This document shows, piece after piece, positions 8,442-17,360 of a stretch of DNA of 64,000 nt. Source of the stretch: Desulfovibrionales bacterium (GTDB lineage Bacteria; Desulfobacterota; Desulfovibrionia; Desulfovibrionales; Desulfonatronaceae); NCBI GenBank assembly GCA_007693505.1, contig REDL01000045.1, positions 1 to 64,000 of the forward strand. The letters are read 5' to 3'. The notes beneath the pieces are model-generated. The model saw only the letters and a list, made by a program, of their open reading frames with translations, did no database searches and was not told the DNA's origin. Position numbers and translations under genes: made by a program. Numbering within the stretch: the first letter of the stretch is position 1; every line of letters starts with the position of its first letter.

Positions 8442-8634
8442 CGACGGTCATGGTTTATGCAGACCGGACGACACGACGCGAACAGAGAAGATATTACCAA
8501 TGCGTCATGCGTGCGGTCTGGCCGGCTGCCTGTTGCCTAGGCCGCTTTCCTGGTAGCCGGGGACAAGGTTTCCTGATTTTTTCTATTGTTCATCTGCCCC
8601 GGTAACGTCCGCTTCTTCTGCAAGGATATTAACC

Positions 8635-10449
8635 ATGCCCAAAGCCGACAGAGACGAGATCATCGAACTCACCGAGATTGTTGAGGAGGGGCATCCGGAA
8701 ACTCCGAATCTCTCCCCGGCAACGCCGAAATCAGCCGCACAAGAGGACACTCTGGACGATTTGGACCTGGAAAAGGAGATCGACCAGATATTCGCCGACC
8801 TCAACGCTCCGGAAGAAACCTCCCGGCACACTGCGCCAGAAGGATCATTAGAAGGATTGCCTGGCGGGTCTCAGGACGACTTCCCGAATGTCTTTCAAGA
8901 TACCGCCCAAGACGCCTCTCAGGGCGATCCCGGCCGGAAACAGTCCACCTCGGCAGACCACTTGGCAACAGATACATTGAACTTCGACGACCTGTTCAAG
9001 GAGGCGGACGCGCAGCGCCCTGCGGAAGACACCATCGACCACTCGCCAACCTCTTCGCATCCCCCTGATGTTATTGACGGGGTCACTGATGTATCAGGCC
9101 CAGATGCGGCCGATGATTTCGAACGGCTTTTTGCTGAAGAAGCCGAGTCGCTCCAAAAGCCAGCGACAACAGCCTCAGAACCCCCAGCAGACATATCCCC
9201 GGAAGACGCCCCTCCAAGTCCGGATGCGCTCCAGCCTTCTCCCCAAGAGGCCGAAGCCGTTGCGGCCCATACAGCCGCGGCGGACACATCTGACGGCGCA
9301 AGTTTTATCGACGAAGACCCCAGCGAAGCGCAGACAGAGCATGCGATCACCCAGAGTTCCAGTCTCCCGGAAACAGACCTGGCCACGCACGGCGCATTTA
9401 AAGACGATTCCGGAGAACAGCATCAGGCAGACCACCCCGCCCCTTTCCAAGAACAGCATCACGACGACGCGCTATCCCAGAGCGCCTTGTCGGAGTCCGT
9501 CCTGCAACGCCTCCAGGTTCTGGAAGAGCGACTGGCCGGATTAGAAGGACGGGAGACGCCCCAGCAGGACAGGGACAGCCTGCTGGCCCAGCAGGAACAG
9601 CGTATCAACGAACGATTCGACTCCGGTCTGGAAACCCTGCGGCAAGCAGTGGACAGCATGCCTGAGCAGGCGCAGGCCAGTGCCCAGCAGGTTTTTGACG
9701 CGCAACAAACCGCCCTTGCCGCAGAAGTCGCGACAGAAGTTGAACAGCGTCTTGAAAAAATGCTGACAGAACACGTTTCAGAACATCTGGACGCGCTCAA
9801 AACATCCATCATCAGCGAGCTTGAACCCAAAATCGCATCCATGGTGGCCGATCTGCGGTTGCAAGGTGATGGTTTGCCGGATGCACGAGATGCCGAATTT
9901 GTCGCAAGGCTGGACGGCTTTCAGGAGCAGTTGGAGCAGTTGGCGCAGCAAGACGCCAAAGGCTCTGCCCCGGGCGAAAGCCCGGAAGATAATCTGGAAG
10001 AATCCCTGACTCCCATGCTCCAGAAGCGGGAAGAACAGCTCGAAACCCGCCTGCTGGAAATGTTTCGCCAGAAAATGGACACCCTGCGCGCCGGCCAGGA
10101 AAAACAAGCGAACATATTGAGCAAGGATCTGGAAAATATTCAGGATTCTTGGACCAAACTTCAAGAGAAATTTATGGCTCTGCAGGAAGAGTGGCAGTCA
10201 TTCCAGCAGGAAATACCCACGCCTTCGCCAGAGCCCCTTGAAGCCCTAGACGCCGATCCTCCGAGCCCTGGGACCAGCGCACGTGACGAGCACCTGGCTA
10301 ACAGGCTTGCGGTCTTCAAGTCTGATTTGCTCGAGGAACTGCAAAATGAGATTCAAAAAGCCGTTCCGCTGGCCGCCGCGCAGATCATTCGAGAAGAGAT
10401 TGAAGCCTTGAGCCGGGAAGAAGGCGAGGACGAATCCAACCAGTCGTAA
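8635..10449 (+). CDS. Acidic Gln/Glu-rich coiled-coil protein, function unknown
   Basis: 604 aa. The start follows an AAGGA site. The first ~280 residues are highly acidic, Asp/Glu/Pro/Ser-rich and probably disordered, with short conserved-looking islands such as DEIIELTEIVEEG and LDDLDLEKEIDQIF. From about residue 280 to the end it is predicted to be a continuous coiled coil (SVLQRLQVLEERLAGLEG onward). There is no signal peptide or membrane segment. I do not recognise the family. A role as a scaffold or polar/chemosensory organiser is possible for such a design, but there is no direct support. It is a single gene with a probable terminator downstream. Confidence 0.75.
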   Translation: MPKADRDEIIELTEIVEEGHPETPNLSPATPKSAAQEDTLDDLDLEKEIDQIFADLNAPEETSRHTAPEGSLEGLPGGSQDDFPNVFQDTAQDASQGDPGRKQSTSADHLATDTLNFDDLFKEADAQRPAEDTIDHSPTSSHPPDVIDGVTDVSGPDAADDFERLFAEEAESLQKPATTASEPPADISPEDAPPSPDALQPSPQEAEAVAAHTAAADTSDGASFIDEDPSEAQTEHAITQSSSLPETDLATHGAFKDDSGEQHQADHPAPFQEQHHDDALSQSALSESVLQRLQVLEERLAGLEGRETPQQDRDSLLAQQEQRINERFDSGLETLRQAVDSMPEQAQASAQQVFDAQQTALAAEVATEVEQRLEKMLTEHVSEHLDALKTSIISELEPKIASMVADLRLQGDGLPDARDAEFVARLDGFQEQLEQLAQQDAKGSAPGESPEDNLEESLTPMLQKREEQLETRLLEMFRQKMDTLRAGQEKQANILSKDLENIQDSWTKLQEKFMALQEEWQSFQQEIPTPSPEPLEALDADPPSPGTSARDEHLANRLAVFKSDLLEELQNEIQKAVPLAAAQIIREEIEALSREEGEDESNQS

Positions 10450-10485
10450 AAAAAACGGGAGGGCCACTGGTTTTTCCGTTTCTTT

Positions 10486-10540
10486 CCCGCCCGGTCCCTG
10501 ATCATGGTGGTCAAGGCCATTTCCCCAGGGCGGGTTTTTT
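10486..10540 (+). terminator. Probable terminator after the coiled-coil gene
   Basis: CCCGCCC (10486-10492) pairs with GGGCGGG (10528-10534) across a 35-nt loop, and six T residues follow. The long loop lowers confidence. Confidence 0.5.
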
Positions 10541-10562
10541 CTTTGCAGTGGAGGTCGCGAGA

Positions 10563-10751
10563 ATGGATCAGATGCAAAAGCAGGCTCTGCAGGTAACCAA
10601 GGAAATCGTGGTCAAGTTTATCGAGACAAACCGCATTTCGCCGAACACCTTTCCGGAACTGTTCGGCGAAATCTATCGCTCCGTTCTTGGAACCATCCGC
10701 GACGAAGCGGAGTTGCCGCAGTCCGACAATGAATCCGATGCCTCGCGGTGA
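10563..10751 (+). CDS. Small protein, 62 aa, unknown; upstream of ubiE
   Basis: The start at 10563 has GGAGG at good spacing; an upstream ATG at 10548 would overlap that site. The protein is mostly helical (QALQVTKEIVVKFIETNRIS) and ends in a polar tail. The first half resembles the N-terminal part of MucR/Ros-type regulators (a helix, then NRISPNTFPELF), but the zinc-finger part of those is absent, so the match is weak. It lies directly before ubiE and is probably translated from the same message. Confidence 0.6.
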   Translation: MDQMQKQALQVTKEIVVKFIETNRISPNTFPELFGEIYRSVLGTIRDEAELPQSDNESDASR

Positions 10752-10764
10752 TGGGCAAGACAGC

Positions 10765-11544
10765 ATGAACACGGAACATAAGGACCATGGGCGCCATGTT
10801 GTCGGGCTGTTCGGGCGGATCGCCCCTTGGTACGACTTCCTGAACCACTTTTTGAGCCTTGGATGCGACATCATTTGGCGCAAACGGCTCAGGCGGTGCG
10901 TTCGCGTGCACCAAACACGCCGGGTCCTTGACTTGGCCGCGGGCACCCTGGACGTCTCCCGGGAGGTCGTTCGGCACATGCCGGGTGTGGAGGTCGTGGC
11001 CATGGACGTCTCCGAGCCCATGCTCCGACGCGGGCAACGCAAAATTCACAAAGCAGGCAAGGTGCCCCATGCGCCTCGTACACGGCAACCCGTCCTCCCG
11101 GTGGTCGCCGACGGACGGTCCCTGCCCGCACGCGACGCCTGCGTGGACAGCGTGACCATCGCCTTTGGTATCCGGAACATCCGTCCCCGGGAGGCGGCCT
11201 ACCACGAAGTATTGCGGGTCCTCACTCCCGGCGGCAGGTTCTGCATCCTGGAATTCGGCGCGGGCCGCCGAAAAATTCTCCGCGGCGTCTACAACCTCTA
11301 TCTGCATCGGGTATTGCCCCTGATTGGTCGGGTTTTCTCCGGTGATTCCCAGGCGTATCGTTACCTTGCCGAGTCCATCCAGGAATTTCCGGATGCTGAA
11401 ACACTCTGTGGAGAACTTTTTCAGGCTGGCTTTGCCCGGGTCTACTCCGTTCCGCTGACACTTGGCATCGTCCACCTGCATATTGCTGAAAAGACGGCGG
11501 AGCAGGGGCGCATGGAGGACGGAACCGGTCGGCGGAATGGTTAG
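10765..11544 (+). CDS. ubiE: Demethylmenaquinone methyltransferase (UbiE/MenG family)
   Basis: 259 aa from the chosen ATG. The family start is seen in VVGLFGRIAPWYDFLNHFLS, the SAM-binding motif I in VLDLAAGTLDVS, and the UbiE signature around FGIRNIRPREAAYHEVLRVL followed by PGGRFCILEFG. It transfers a methyl group from S-adenosylmethionine to demethylmenaquinone, the last step in menaquinone synthesis, at the membrane. Motif I reads GTLD where most UbiE proteins have GTGD. The start is uncertain: in-frame ATG codons at 10732 and 10738 would overlap the preceding small gene; none has a strong ribosome site. Fits the nearby mqn genes. Confidence 0.88.
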   Translation: MNTEHKDHGRHVVGLFGRIAPWYDFLNHFLSLGCDIIWRKRLRRCVRVHQTRRVLDLAAGTLDVSREVVRHMPGVEVVAMDVSEPMLRRGQRKIHKAGKVPHAPRTRQPVLPVVADGRSLPARDACVDSVTIAFGIRNIRPREAAYHEVLRVLTPGGRFCILEFGAGRRKILRGVYNLYLHRVLPLIGRVFSGDSQAYRYLAESIQEFPDAETLCGELFQAGFARVYSVPLTLGIVHLHIAEKTAEQGRMEDGTGRRNG

Positions 11545-11744
11545 AAAAATCGTCGAGCCAGGGTCAGGAAGACCAGCCCGGCAATGATCGCCGCCAATCC
11601 CATCTTGCGCAATGTGGATGGCGGTCGTTCGGCGAGAAAACGCAAATACTCCGGCATCTTTTCGGACCAGAGAAAATAGGGCATGCCTTCCAGGATCAAG
11701 GCCAAGCCAAGGGCTGCCAGTAGCAGTTGCACATCAAATGTCAT
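11541..11744 (-). CDS. DUF2065 (YjeT-like) small membrane protein
   Basis: 67 aa. Two hydrophobic segments (LLLAALGLALILEGMPYFLW and GLAAIIAGLVFLTLA) flank a short polar loop, as in the DUF2065 family of small inner-membrane proteins of unknown function that often lie near protease or purine genes. It is convergent with ubiE, with the two 3' ends overlapping by 4 bp, and divergent from mqnB. Confidence 0.75.
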   Translation of the reverse strand: MTFDVQLLLAALGLALILEGMPYFLWSEKMPEYLRFLAERPPSTLRKMGLAAIIAGLVFLTLARRFF

Positions 11745-11853
11745 ATCCTACAGATAGCGCTTCCCTTCCGGCTTTGTCCAGACTCTGCGTCCCCCACGTC
11801 GGGCCGTCGGCAGAAAATTCACGATGAACTCATCGTTGGCATCAGGAAGGACC

Positions 11854-12675
11854 ATGGCAACAATACCGACAGCAGCCCGTGGTCCATTGATTGTGGCTTC
11901 GGCCACGACCATGGAAATGCAGGCCACCTTTCCGGCTCTTGCCGAACATCTGCCGCGGGAGCAAGGCTGGACCCGAATGGCCCTGTCCCAAAAGCGGAAT
12001 GAGCACAAGACCCCCTGGAAGGACGTAGTGCTGCTGGTTACCGGGGTAGGCGTGGTGAACGCCGCATTTGTCCTGGGGCGCCTCCTGGGTTGCCTGGCCA
12101 GTGATGCGCCCGACCTTGCCCCTCCCCCTCCTGCCGGCGTCCTCAACTTGGGCGTGGCTGGTGCATTCTCCCTGGACCAGCTGCCCTTGGGAACGACCGT
12201 GGTGGTGAGCACGGAAATCTGGCCGGAATACGGCCTGCTGCATGATTCCGGAATTGATCCCAAAGGCATTGGGCTCCCTCAGGGCAAGGTCGACGGTCAA
12301 CCTGTCTGGGATCAGTTGCGACTTGCACCGCGGCAAAGCGCCCAGCAGATGGGACTGAACATCTCCAGCTTGCCAGAAGTTATTGGCCTGACGGTCTCCG
12401 GCGTCACTGGCACCTCGGAACGGGCCAAGGCCTTACAGTCGCAATACTCCTGCGAGATTGAAACCATGGAAGGATTTGCTCTGGCTTGGGCCTGTTGCCT
12501 GGCTGGCGTGCCTTTTGTACAGGTCCGCACCATTTCCAACCTGGTGGGCTCCAGGGAGGCCGTTCACTGGAATCTCAGCGGAGCCAAGCAACGTTTGTCC
12601 ACAACGGTTCGTGGACTGCTTGGCAGTATCGAGGAAGTGTTATGTCCGATCAGGTCTCACCGTCTTTGCCCCTGA
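11854..12675 (+). CDS. mqnB: Futalosine hydrolase MqnB
   Basis: 273 aa. The nucleosidase/phosphorylase fold is shown by VLLVTGVGVVNAAFVLG, LNLGVAGAFSL and the substrate-binding ETMEGFALAW segment. MqnB cleaves futalosine (or aminodeoxyfutalosine-derived substrate) to release hypoxanthine/adenine and dehypoxanthine futalosine in menaquinone synthesis. I chose the ATG at 11854 with AGGAAGG upstream; an in-frame ATG at 11824 has no site. The 3' end overlaps mqnD by 34 bp, so the two are translated as a unit. The direct linkage to mqnD makes this call safer than homology alone. Confidence 0.88.
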   Translation: MATIPTAARGPLIVASATTMEMQATFPALAEHLPREQGWTRMALSQKRNEHKTPWKDVVLLVTGVGVVNAAFVLGRLLGCLASDAPDLAPPPPAGVLNLGVAGAFSLDQLPLGTTVVVSTEIWPEYGLLHDSGIDPKGIGLPQGKVDGQPVWDQLRLAPRQSAQQMGLNISSLPEVIGLTVSGVTGTSERAKALQSQYSCEIETMEGFALAWACCLAGVPFVQVRTISNLVGSREAVHWNLSGAKQRLSTTVRGLLGSIEEVLCPIRSHRLCP

Positions 12676-13511
12676 CAGTGGCCATTTCGCCGTGCCCCAA
12701 CGACACCTTCATCTTCGGTGCATGGGTGCTCGGCCAATGCACTTCGTTTCTGAAGCGGCCTGCCTCCTTTATCTGGGAGGATGTGCAGGTACTCAACGAA
12801 GCCGCTGCCCGAGGCGATTACGATGTGATCAAGGTCTCTGCGGCACAGGCCCTTGACGTACTGGACGACTACGTGCTGCTTCCTTCAGGAGGCGCATTCA
12901 GCACCACTCACGGACCGAAACTGGTGACTGCCGCGGCCATGGACTTGGCCTCCTCCACGTTCATTCCACAAACCATTGCCGTGCCGGGAATGCAGACCAC
13001 GGCCGCAACCTTGCTCCGCCGCGCCTGGCCGCATCCGGCCCAGCTTGTCCCGATGCGCTACGACCACATCGTGGACGCAGTTCTTCTGGGCAAGGTCGAC
13101 GCCGGCCTGCTGATCCATGAAAGCGCGCTTCTCCTGGATCAATATGGTCTTGCCTGTCTCTTGGATCTGGGACGCTGGTGGGAGGGGCACGCCAGGGGAA
13201 GGCCATTACCCTTGGGTTGCATCCTTGGTCGGCGCATCCTGGGATCAAAGACCCTGGAGCAGATCACCGACACAATTCAGGACAGCCTGGAACGGGCATT
13301 TCACACACCGGATTTGATCTGGCCGTTGATCCAGGCCCTGGCCCAGGAACTGGACGACGAGGTGCTGTGGACCCACATTCGGACCTACGTGAACCACTTC
13401 AGCCGAAACATGGGTGAAGAGGGAGCCCAGGCCCTGGAGGCTTTGCGCATTGCTGCCGGTAAGCCACGCGAGGATTTTTCGGCGGCTTTCGTATCTTCCT
13501 CGATACCCTGA
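12642..13511 (+). CDS. mqnD: 1,4-dihydroxy-6-naphthoate synthase MqnD
   Basis: 289 aa. The N-terminus VAISPCPNDTFIFGAWV is the MqnD signature, and the rest follows the two-lobed fold shared with MqnA. It converts cyclic dehypoxanthine futalosine to 1,4-dihydroxy-6-naphthoate in the cytoplasm. The start at 12642 lies inside the end of mqnB and is preceded by GAGGAAG. MqnC, the radical SAM step between MqnB and MqnD, is not in the window. Length is normal for the family. Confidence 0.93.
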   Translation: MSDQVSPSLPLTVAISPCPNDTFIFGAWVLGQCTSFLKRPASFIWEDVQVLNEAAARGDYDVIKVSAAQALDVLDDYVLLPSGGAFSTTHGPKLVTAAAMDLASSTFIPQTIAVPGMQTTAATLLRRAWPHPAQLVPMRYDHIVDAVLLGKVDAGLLIHESALLLDQYGLACLLDLGRWWEGHARGRPLPLGCILGRRILGSKTLEQITDTIQDSLERAFHTPDLIWPLIQALAQELDDEVLWTHIRTYVNHFSRNMGEEGAQALEALRIAAGKPREDFSAAFVSSSIP

Positions 13512-13539
13512 GGACTCGGCCGGGCCCAGGCAGGTTTTG

Positions 13540-13569
13540 TTGACATGTCGACCACCTCCTGACTAGGTA
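13540..13569 (+). promoter_or_regulatory. Probable promoter of tRNA-Leu
   Basis: TTGACA at 13540-13545 is a perfect -35. TAGGTA at 13564-13569 is a fair -10 after an 18-bp spacer. The tRNA begins 60 bp further on. Confidence 0.55.
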
Positions 13570-13628
13570 TCACTCGGAAACACGCTGGATGGCGTACCCT
13601 TTTTTTTTATTCTGTACAGACAATCCAC

Positions 13629-13712
13629 GCGAGGGTGGCGGAACTGGTAGACGCACCAGACTTAGGATCTGGCGGCTTGTCCGTGGGGGTTCGAGTCCCC
13701 CCTCTCGCACCA
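13629..13712 (+). tRNA. tRNA-Leu (anticodon TAG)
   Basis: A class II tRNA of 84 nt with an extended variable arm. The acceptor stem is GCGAGGG/CTCTCGC with one G-U pair. The anticodon stem CCAGA/TCTGG encloses CTTAGGA, so the anticodon is TAG and it decodes CTA. The T-arm is GGGGGTTCGAGTCCCCC, and the CCA end is encoded (13710-13712). Confidence 0.97.
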
Positions 13713-13937
13713 CTTCATCACCCATGCCGTGTTACCCAGCGCGGCTGCCTTCCTGTCGTCTCAATTATTGCGAAATCTATTTAAATTCGATATTCTTGTG
13801 TACTTTTTTGCCGTAAAAATGTTGCCCGCGGCAAACATGGCACCGCACGGAATTCTCGCATCCGGCACTACCGGTTTGAGGACATCCGGTGGGTATGCTT
13901 TGTCCCGTCAATAATCCCCAAGGAGGACTGATTCAAT

Positions 13938-15269
13938 ATGCAGTATGAAGTACTTGAACCCACACCGGTCAAACGGACCATCAAGATCGTCACCCCCCCG
14001 GAAGAAGTCAATTCGGCCCTGGCCGTGGCCATCGCCCTGTATCGCAAGGATGCCGTGATCAAGGGTTTTCGCAAGGGCAAGGTGCCGTCGTCGATCATCG
14101 AGGGCATGTTCAAGAAAAAGATCTACGAGGAAGCCACCAATGATCTGATCAACTGCCACATCAACGAGGTGGTCAACGAACTGCAGGCCAAGCCTCTTTC
14201 CCGGATCGACGTGGATTCCGGCGAACTGGTCCGGGATCAACCGTTCAGCTACACCATCAGTTTCGAGGTCGCGCCCCAATTCGAGTTGCCGTCATATGAA
14301 AACATCCCGGTGGAGCAGGAAAAGGCTCAAGCCAACGAGCAGGATACCCAGAGGATCGTGGATCGTATCCGAGGGAACATGGCTGAAATTGTGTCCATCG
14401 AGGAAGACCGTCCGGCCCAGGAGGGAGACGTGGTCGTTGTGGATTTCCAGGCTTCCCTGGATGGCAGGATACTCGACGACTTCAAGGCCGAAAATTTCCA
14501 GCTGGAACTGGGCAAGGGTCAAGCCCTGCCGGAATTCGAGGCCATGATCCAAGGAATCCGTCCTGGCCAGGGCACGGAATCGGAAATCACCTTTCCTGAA
14601 GACTTCCTGAACGACGCACTGGCAGGAAAAACCGTGCTGATGAATGTCAAACTCCAGGAAATCAAACAAAAAAAGCTCCCGGAGCTGGACGACGCACTGG
14701 CCAAGAAAGCCGGCGATTTTGAATCCGTGGACAAACTGCTTGAGGCCATTGAGGCTTCCTATGTCGAAACCCGAAGCCGGGTGAACAAGGCCACTGCGCA
14801 GAAAAAAATCCTGGATACGCTGACGTCCCAGGTAGACTTCGCCCTGCCCGAATCCATGGTTTCCGAGCATATCGACCGGATGGTCGGGGAAATGCAAAGC
14901 CGAATGGAGCGCGTGGGCAAGCGCATTGAAACCCTCGGCAAGTCCATGGAAGAAATTCGGAAAGAGTTTCGCCCCCAGGCCGAGAGCCTGGTCAAGTCCC
15001 AGCTGTTCCTGCTTGCTGTTGCGACCAAAGAAAGCATGCGGGTTTCTCCCATGGAAATCGACGCCTTTTTCAAGGACATGGCCCAGCAGACCGGCCAGGA
15101 TTTTCAGGGGCTGAAACATTTTCACGAGCAGAACAACCTGATGCCGGCCGTCAGCGACCGCATCCTGGCGGACAAGGCCATGGAACTGATTTATTCCAAG
15201 GCCCAGGTCACGGAAATCGAACCTCTTCGCCCGGAAAACGTTGACACCGAGCCCGCGACAACGACCTGA
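13938..15269 (+). CDS. tig: Trigger factor, ribosome-associated chaperone and prolyl isomerase
   Basis: 443 aa, normal length. The ribosome-docking signature GFRKGKVP is at residues 43-50. The FKBP-like isomerase domain follows at roughly 155-245 (EGDVVVVDFQASLDGR through TFPEDFLNDALAGKTVLMNV), then the long helical C-terminal arms. It binds ribosomal protein L23 near the exit tunnel and shields nascent chains. AAGGAGG precedes the start. It leads the run tig-clpP-clpX-lon, an order common in bacteria; 189 bp separate it from clpP, so clpP may also have its own promoter. Confidence 0.96.
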   Translation: MQYEVLEPTPVKRTIKIVTPPEEVNSALAVAIALYRKDAVIKGFRKGKVPSSIIEGMFKKKIYEEATNDLINCHINEVVNELQAKPLSRIDVDSGELVRDQPFSYTISFEVAPQFELPSYENIPVEQEKAQANEQDTQRIVDRIRGNMAEIVSIEEDRPAQEGDVVVVDFQASLDGRILDDFKAENFQLELGKGQALPEFEAMIQGIRPGQGTESEITFPEDFLNDALAGKTVLMNVKLQEIKQKKLPELDDALAKKAGDFESVDKLLEAIEASYVETRSRVNKATAQKKILDTLTSQVDFALPESMVSEHIDRMVGEMQSRMERVGKRIETLGKSMEEIRKEFRPQAESLVKSQLFLLAVATKESMRVSPMEIDAFFKDMAQQTGQDFQGLKHFHEQNNLMPAVSDRILADKAMELIYSKAQVTEIEPLRPENVDTEPATTT

Positions 15270-15458
15270 TGCGTCTGCTTAATAGTCCGGCCGACTCTGA
15301 GCATTTTCGAACCGCGGACTTGCTATCCAGTTTACCATGACTATCCTGGATGGTCTCGACGCATCGATTGCTGCGTACCGGCGTACGGATCGACTCCGGC
15401 ATTCTTTGTGAATTGCGCTGTGTCGCGACCGACCATTCAACAATCAGGAGAACACATC

Positions 15459-16064
15459 ATGCCCATGGGCGTGCCCATTGTCATTGAAACCACAGGCCGG
15501 ACGGAACGGGCCTATGACCTTTATTCCCGGCTACTGAAGGACAGGATTCTCATTCTGGGAACGGCCATTGACGATTATGTCGCTAATCTGGTCTGCTCTC
15601 AACTGCTTTTTCTGGAATCCGAAAATCCGGAAAAAGAAATCAACATGTACATCAATTCCCCCGGTGGATCCGTTACCGCCGGCTTGGCCATCTACGACAC
15701 CATGCAGTATATTTCAGCTCCGGTGGCCACTCTCTGCCTTGGCCAGGCCGCCAGCATGGGGGCCTTGTTGCTCAGTGCCGGAGCCAAGGGTATGCGCTAC
15801 GCCCTGCCCAACAGCCGGATTCTGATTCATCAACCCATGGGCGGCTTCCAGGGTCAGGCCACGGATATCGACATCCAGGCCCGCGAAATTATCCGGCTGA
15901 AGGCGAAGCTCAGTGAAATTCTGGCCTCGCACACCGGAGCTGATCTGGAAAAGGTCCGCCATGACACGGAACGTGACTACTTCATGAGCGCAAGCGAAGC
16001 GGTGGAGTACGGTCTGATCGACAAAATCCTTTCTTCCAGATCAGAAATGAAGACAGCATCTTAG
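15459..16064 (+). CDS. clpP: ATP-dependent Clp protease proteolytic subunit ClpP
   Basis: 201 aa. The serine protease triad is Ser99 ([11 protein letters not shown]), His124 (ILIHQPMGG) and Asp173 (in TERDYFMSA). The protein assembles into a double heptamer that degrades substrates fed by ClpX or ClpA. The start at 15459 follows AGGAG; an upstream in-frame ATG at 15408 adds residues that do not fit the family. clpX begins 9 bp later, so the two are one transcription unit. Confidence 0.97.
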   Translation: MPMGVPIVIETTGRTERAYDLYSRLLKDRILILGTAIDDYVANLVCSQLLFLESENPEKEINMYINSPGGSVTAGLAIYDTMQYISAPVATLCLGQAASMGALLLSAGAKGMRYALPNSRILIHQPMGGFQGQATDIDIQAREIIRLKAKLSEILASHTGADLEKVRHDTERDYFMSASEAVEYGLIDKILSSRSEMKTAS

Positions 16065-16073
16065 AGGTTTTTC

Positions 16074-17321
16074 ATGGTGAAGAAAAAAACCAATCAGCCC
16101 CGGCTGGGCTGCTCGTTTTGTGGAAAAAATCAGGACCAGGTCCGGCGTTTGATCGCCGGACCTGACGTGTATATCTGCGATGAATGCGTAACCCTGTGTG
16201 AAGAGATCATCAACCAGGACGAAATAGACACGGAGCAACAAGACGGCAGGCTGTTGACTCCCGAAGAGCTGCACAAGAAGCTGGACGAATTTGTCATTGG
16301 CCAGGAGCAGGCCAAGAAAGTGCTCTCCGTGGCCGTGCACAACCACTATAAGCGGGTATTTTACGCCCCGCAAATGGCCGATGGGGTGGAGCTGGACAAG
16401 AGCAACATTTTGTTGATGGGCCCGACAGGCTCGGGCAAGACATTGCTGGCCAAGACCCTGGCCCGGATCCTGAAGGTTCCTTTTGCCATTGCCGACGCCA
16501 CCACCCTGACGGAAGCCGGTTACGTGGGCGAGGATGTGGAAAACATCCTGGTTCAGCTTCTCCAGAACGCGGACTTCGACATCGAGGCCGCCTCCAAGGG
16601 AATCATCTATATTGACGAAATCGACAAGGTATCTCGTCGATCCGACAGTCCTTCCATCACCAGGGACGTCTCCGGCGAAGGCGTACAGCAGGCCTTGCTG
16701 AAAATCATCGAGGGCACGGAGGCCAACATCCCCCCCAAAGGCGGACGCAAGCATCCCCAACAGGAATACATCCGGATGAATACGTCCAACATTTTGTTCA
16801 TCGTGGGCGGGGCTTTCATCGGTCTGGAGAGGATCGTCCAGCAGCGCACCCAGTCCAAGTGCATGGGCTTCGGAGCCGCCGTGTCCCAGGTCTCGGATGA
16901 AGATACCTGTTCCTTCCTGGATCAGGTCCAGCCCATGGATATGATCAAATTCGGATTCATCCCTGAACTGGTCGGTCGCCTGCCGATTCTGGCCTCACTC
17001 AAGGATCTCAAGGAAGACGACCTCATCCGCATTCTGACCGAACCGAAGAACGCCCTGGTGAAACAATACCAGAAACTCTTCGAAATGGAGAACGTTCGCC
17101 TGCGCTTTACCCAGGACTCCCTGCGGGCCATTGCTCGCCGGGCCATTGAGCGTAAGACAGGGGCGAGAGGGTTGCGCAACGTGCTGGAGAATATCATGCT
17201 GGACATTTCCTATCGCCTGCCGTCCATGAGCGGGGTCAAGGAATGCGTGGTCAACCAGTCCGTGGTGGAAAACGAGTCCGAGCCGTTGCTGATTTACGAA
17301 CAGGAGATCAAGACAGCCTGA
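16074..17321 (+). CDS. clpX: ClpX, ATPase subunit of ClpXP
   Basis: 415 aa. The N-terminal zinc-binding domain has Cys13, Cys16, Cys35 and Cys38. The AAA+ domain shows Walker A GPTGSGKT near residue 118, Walker [10 protein letters not shown], and the substrate-binding loop region ending in [12 protein letters not shown]. ClpX recognises tagged or signal-bearing proteins, unfolds them and passes them to ClpP. Translation is coupled to clpP by a 9-bp gap. Confidence 0.97.
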   Translation: MVKKKTNQPRLGCSFCGKNQDQVRRLIAGPDVYICDECVTLCEEIINQDEIDTEQQDGRLLTPEELHKKLDEFVIGQEQAKKVLSVAVHNHYKRVFYAPQMADGVELDKSNILLMGPTGSGKTLLAKTLARILKVPFAIADATTLTEAGYVGEDVENILVQLLQNADFDIEAASKGIIYIDEIDKVSRRSDSPSITRDVSGEGVQQALLKIIEGTEANIPPKGGRKHPQQEYIRMNTSNILFIVGGAFIGLERIVQQRTQSKCMGFGAAVSQVSDEDTCSFLDQVQPMDMIKFGFIPELVGRLPILASLKDLKEDDLIRILTEPKNALVKQYQKLFEMENVRLRFTQDSLRAIARRAIERKTGARGLRNVLENIMLDISYRLPSMSGVKECVVNQSVVENESEPLLIYEQEIKTA

Positions 17322-17360
17322 GCGCGGAAGAACGTTTCCTTCCGCAAAGGAACCCGTTGC

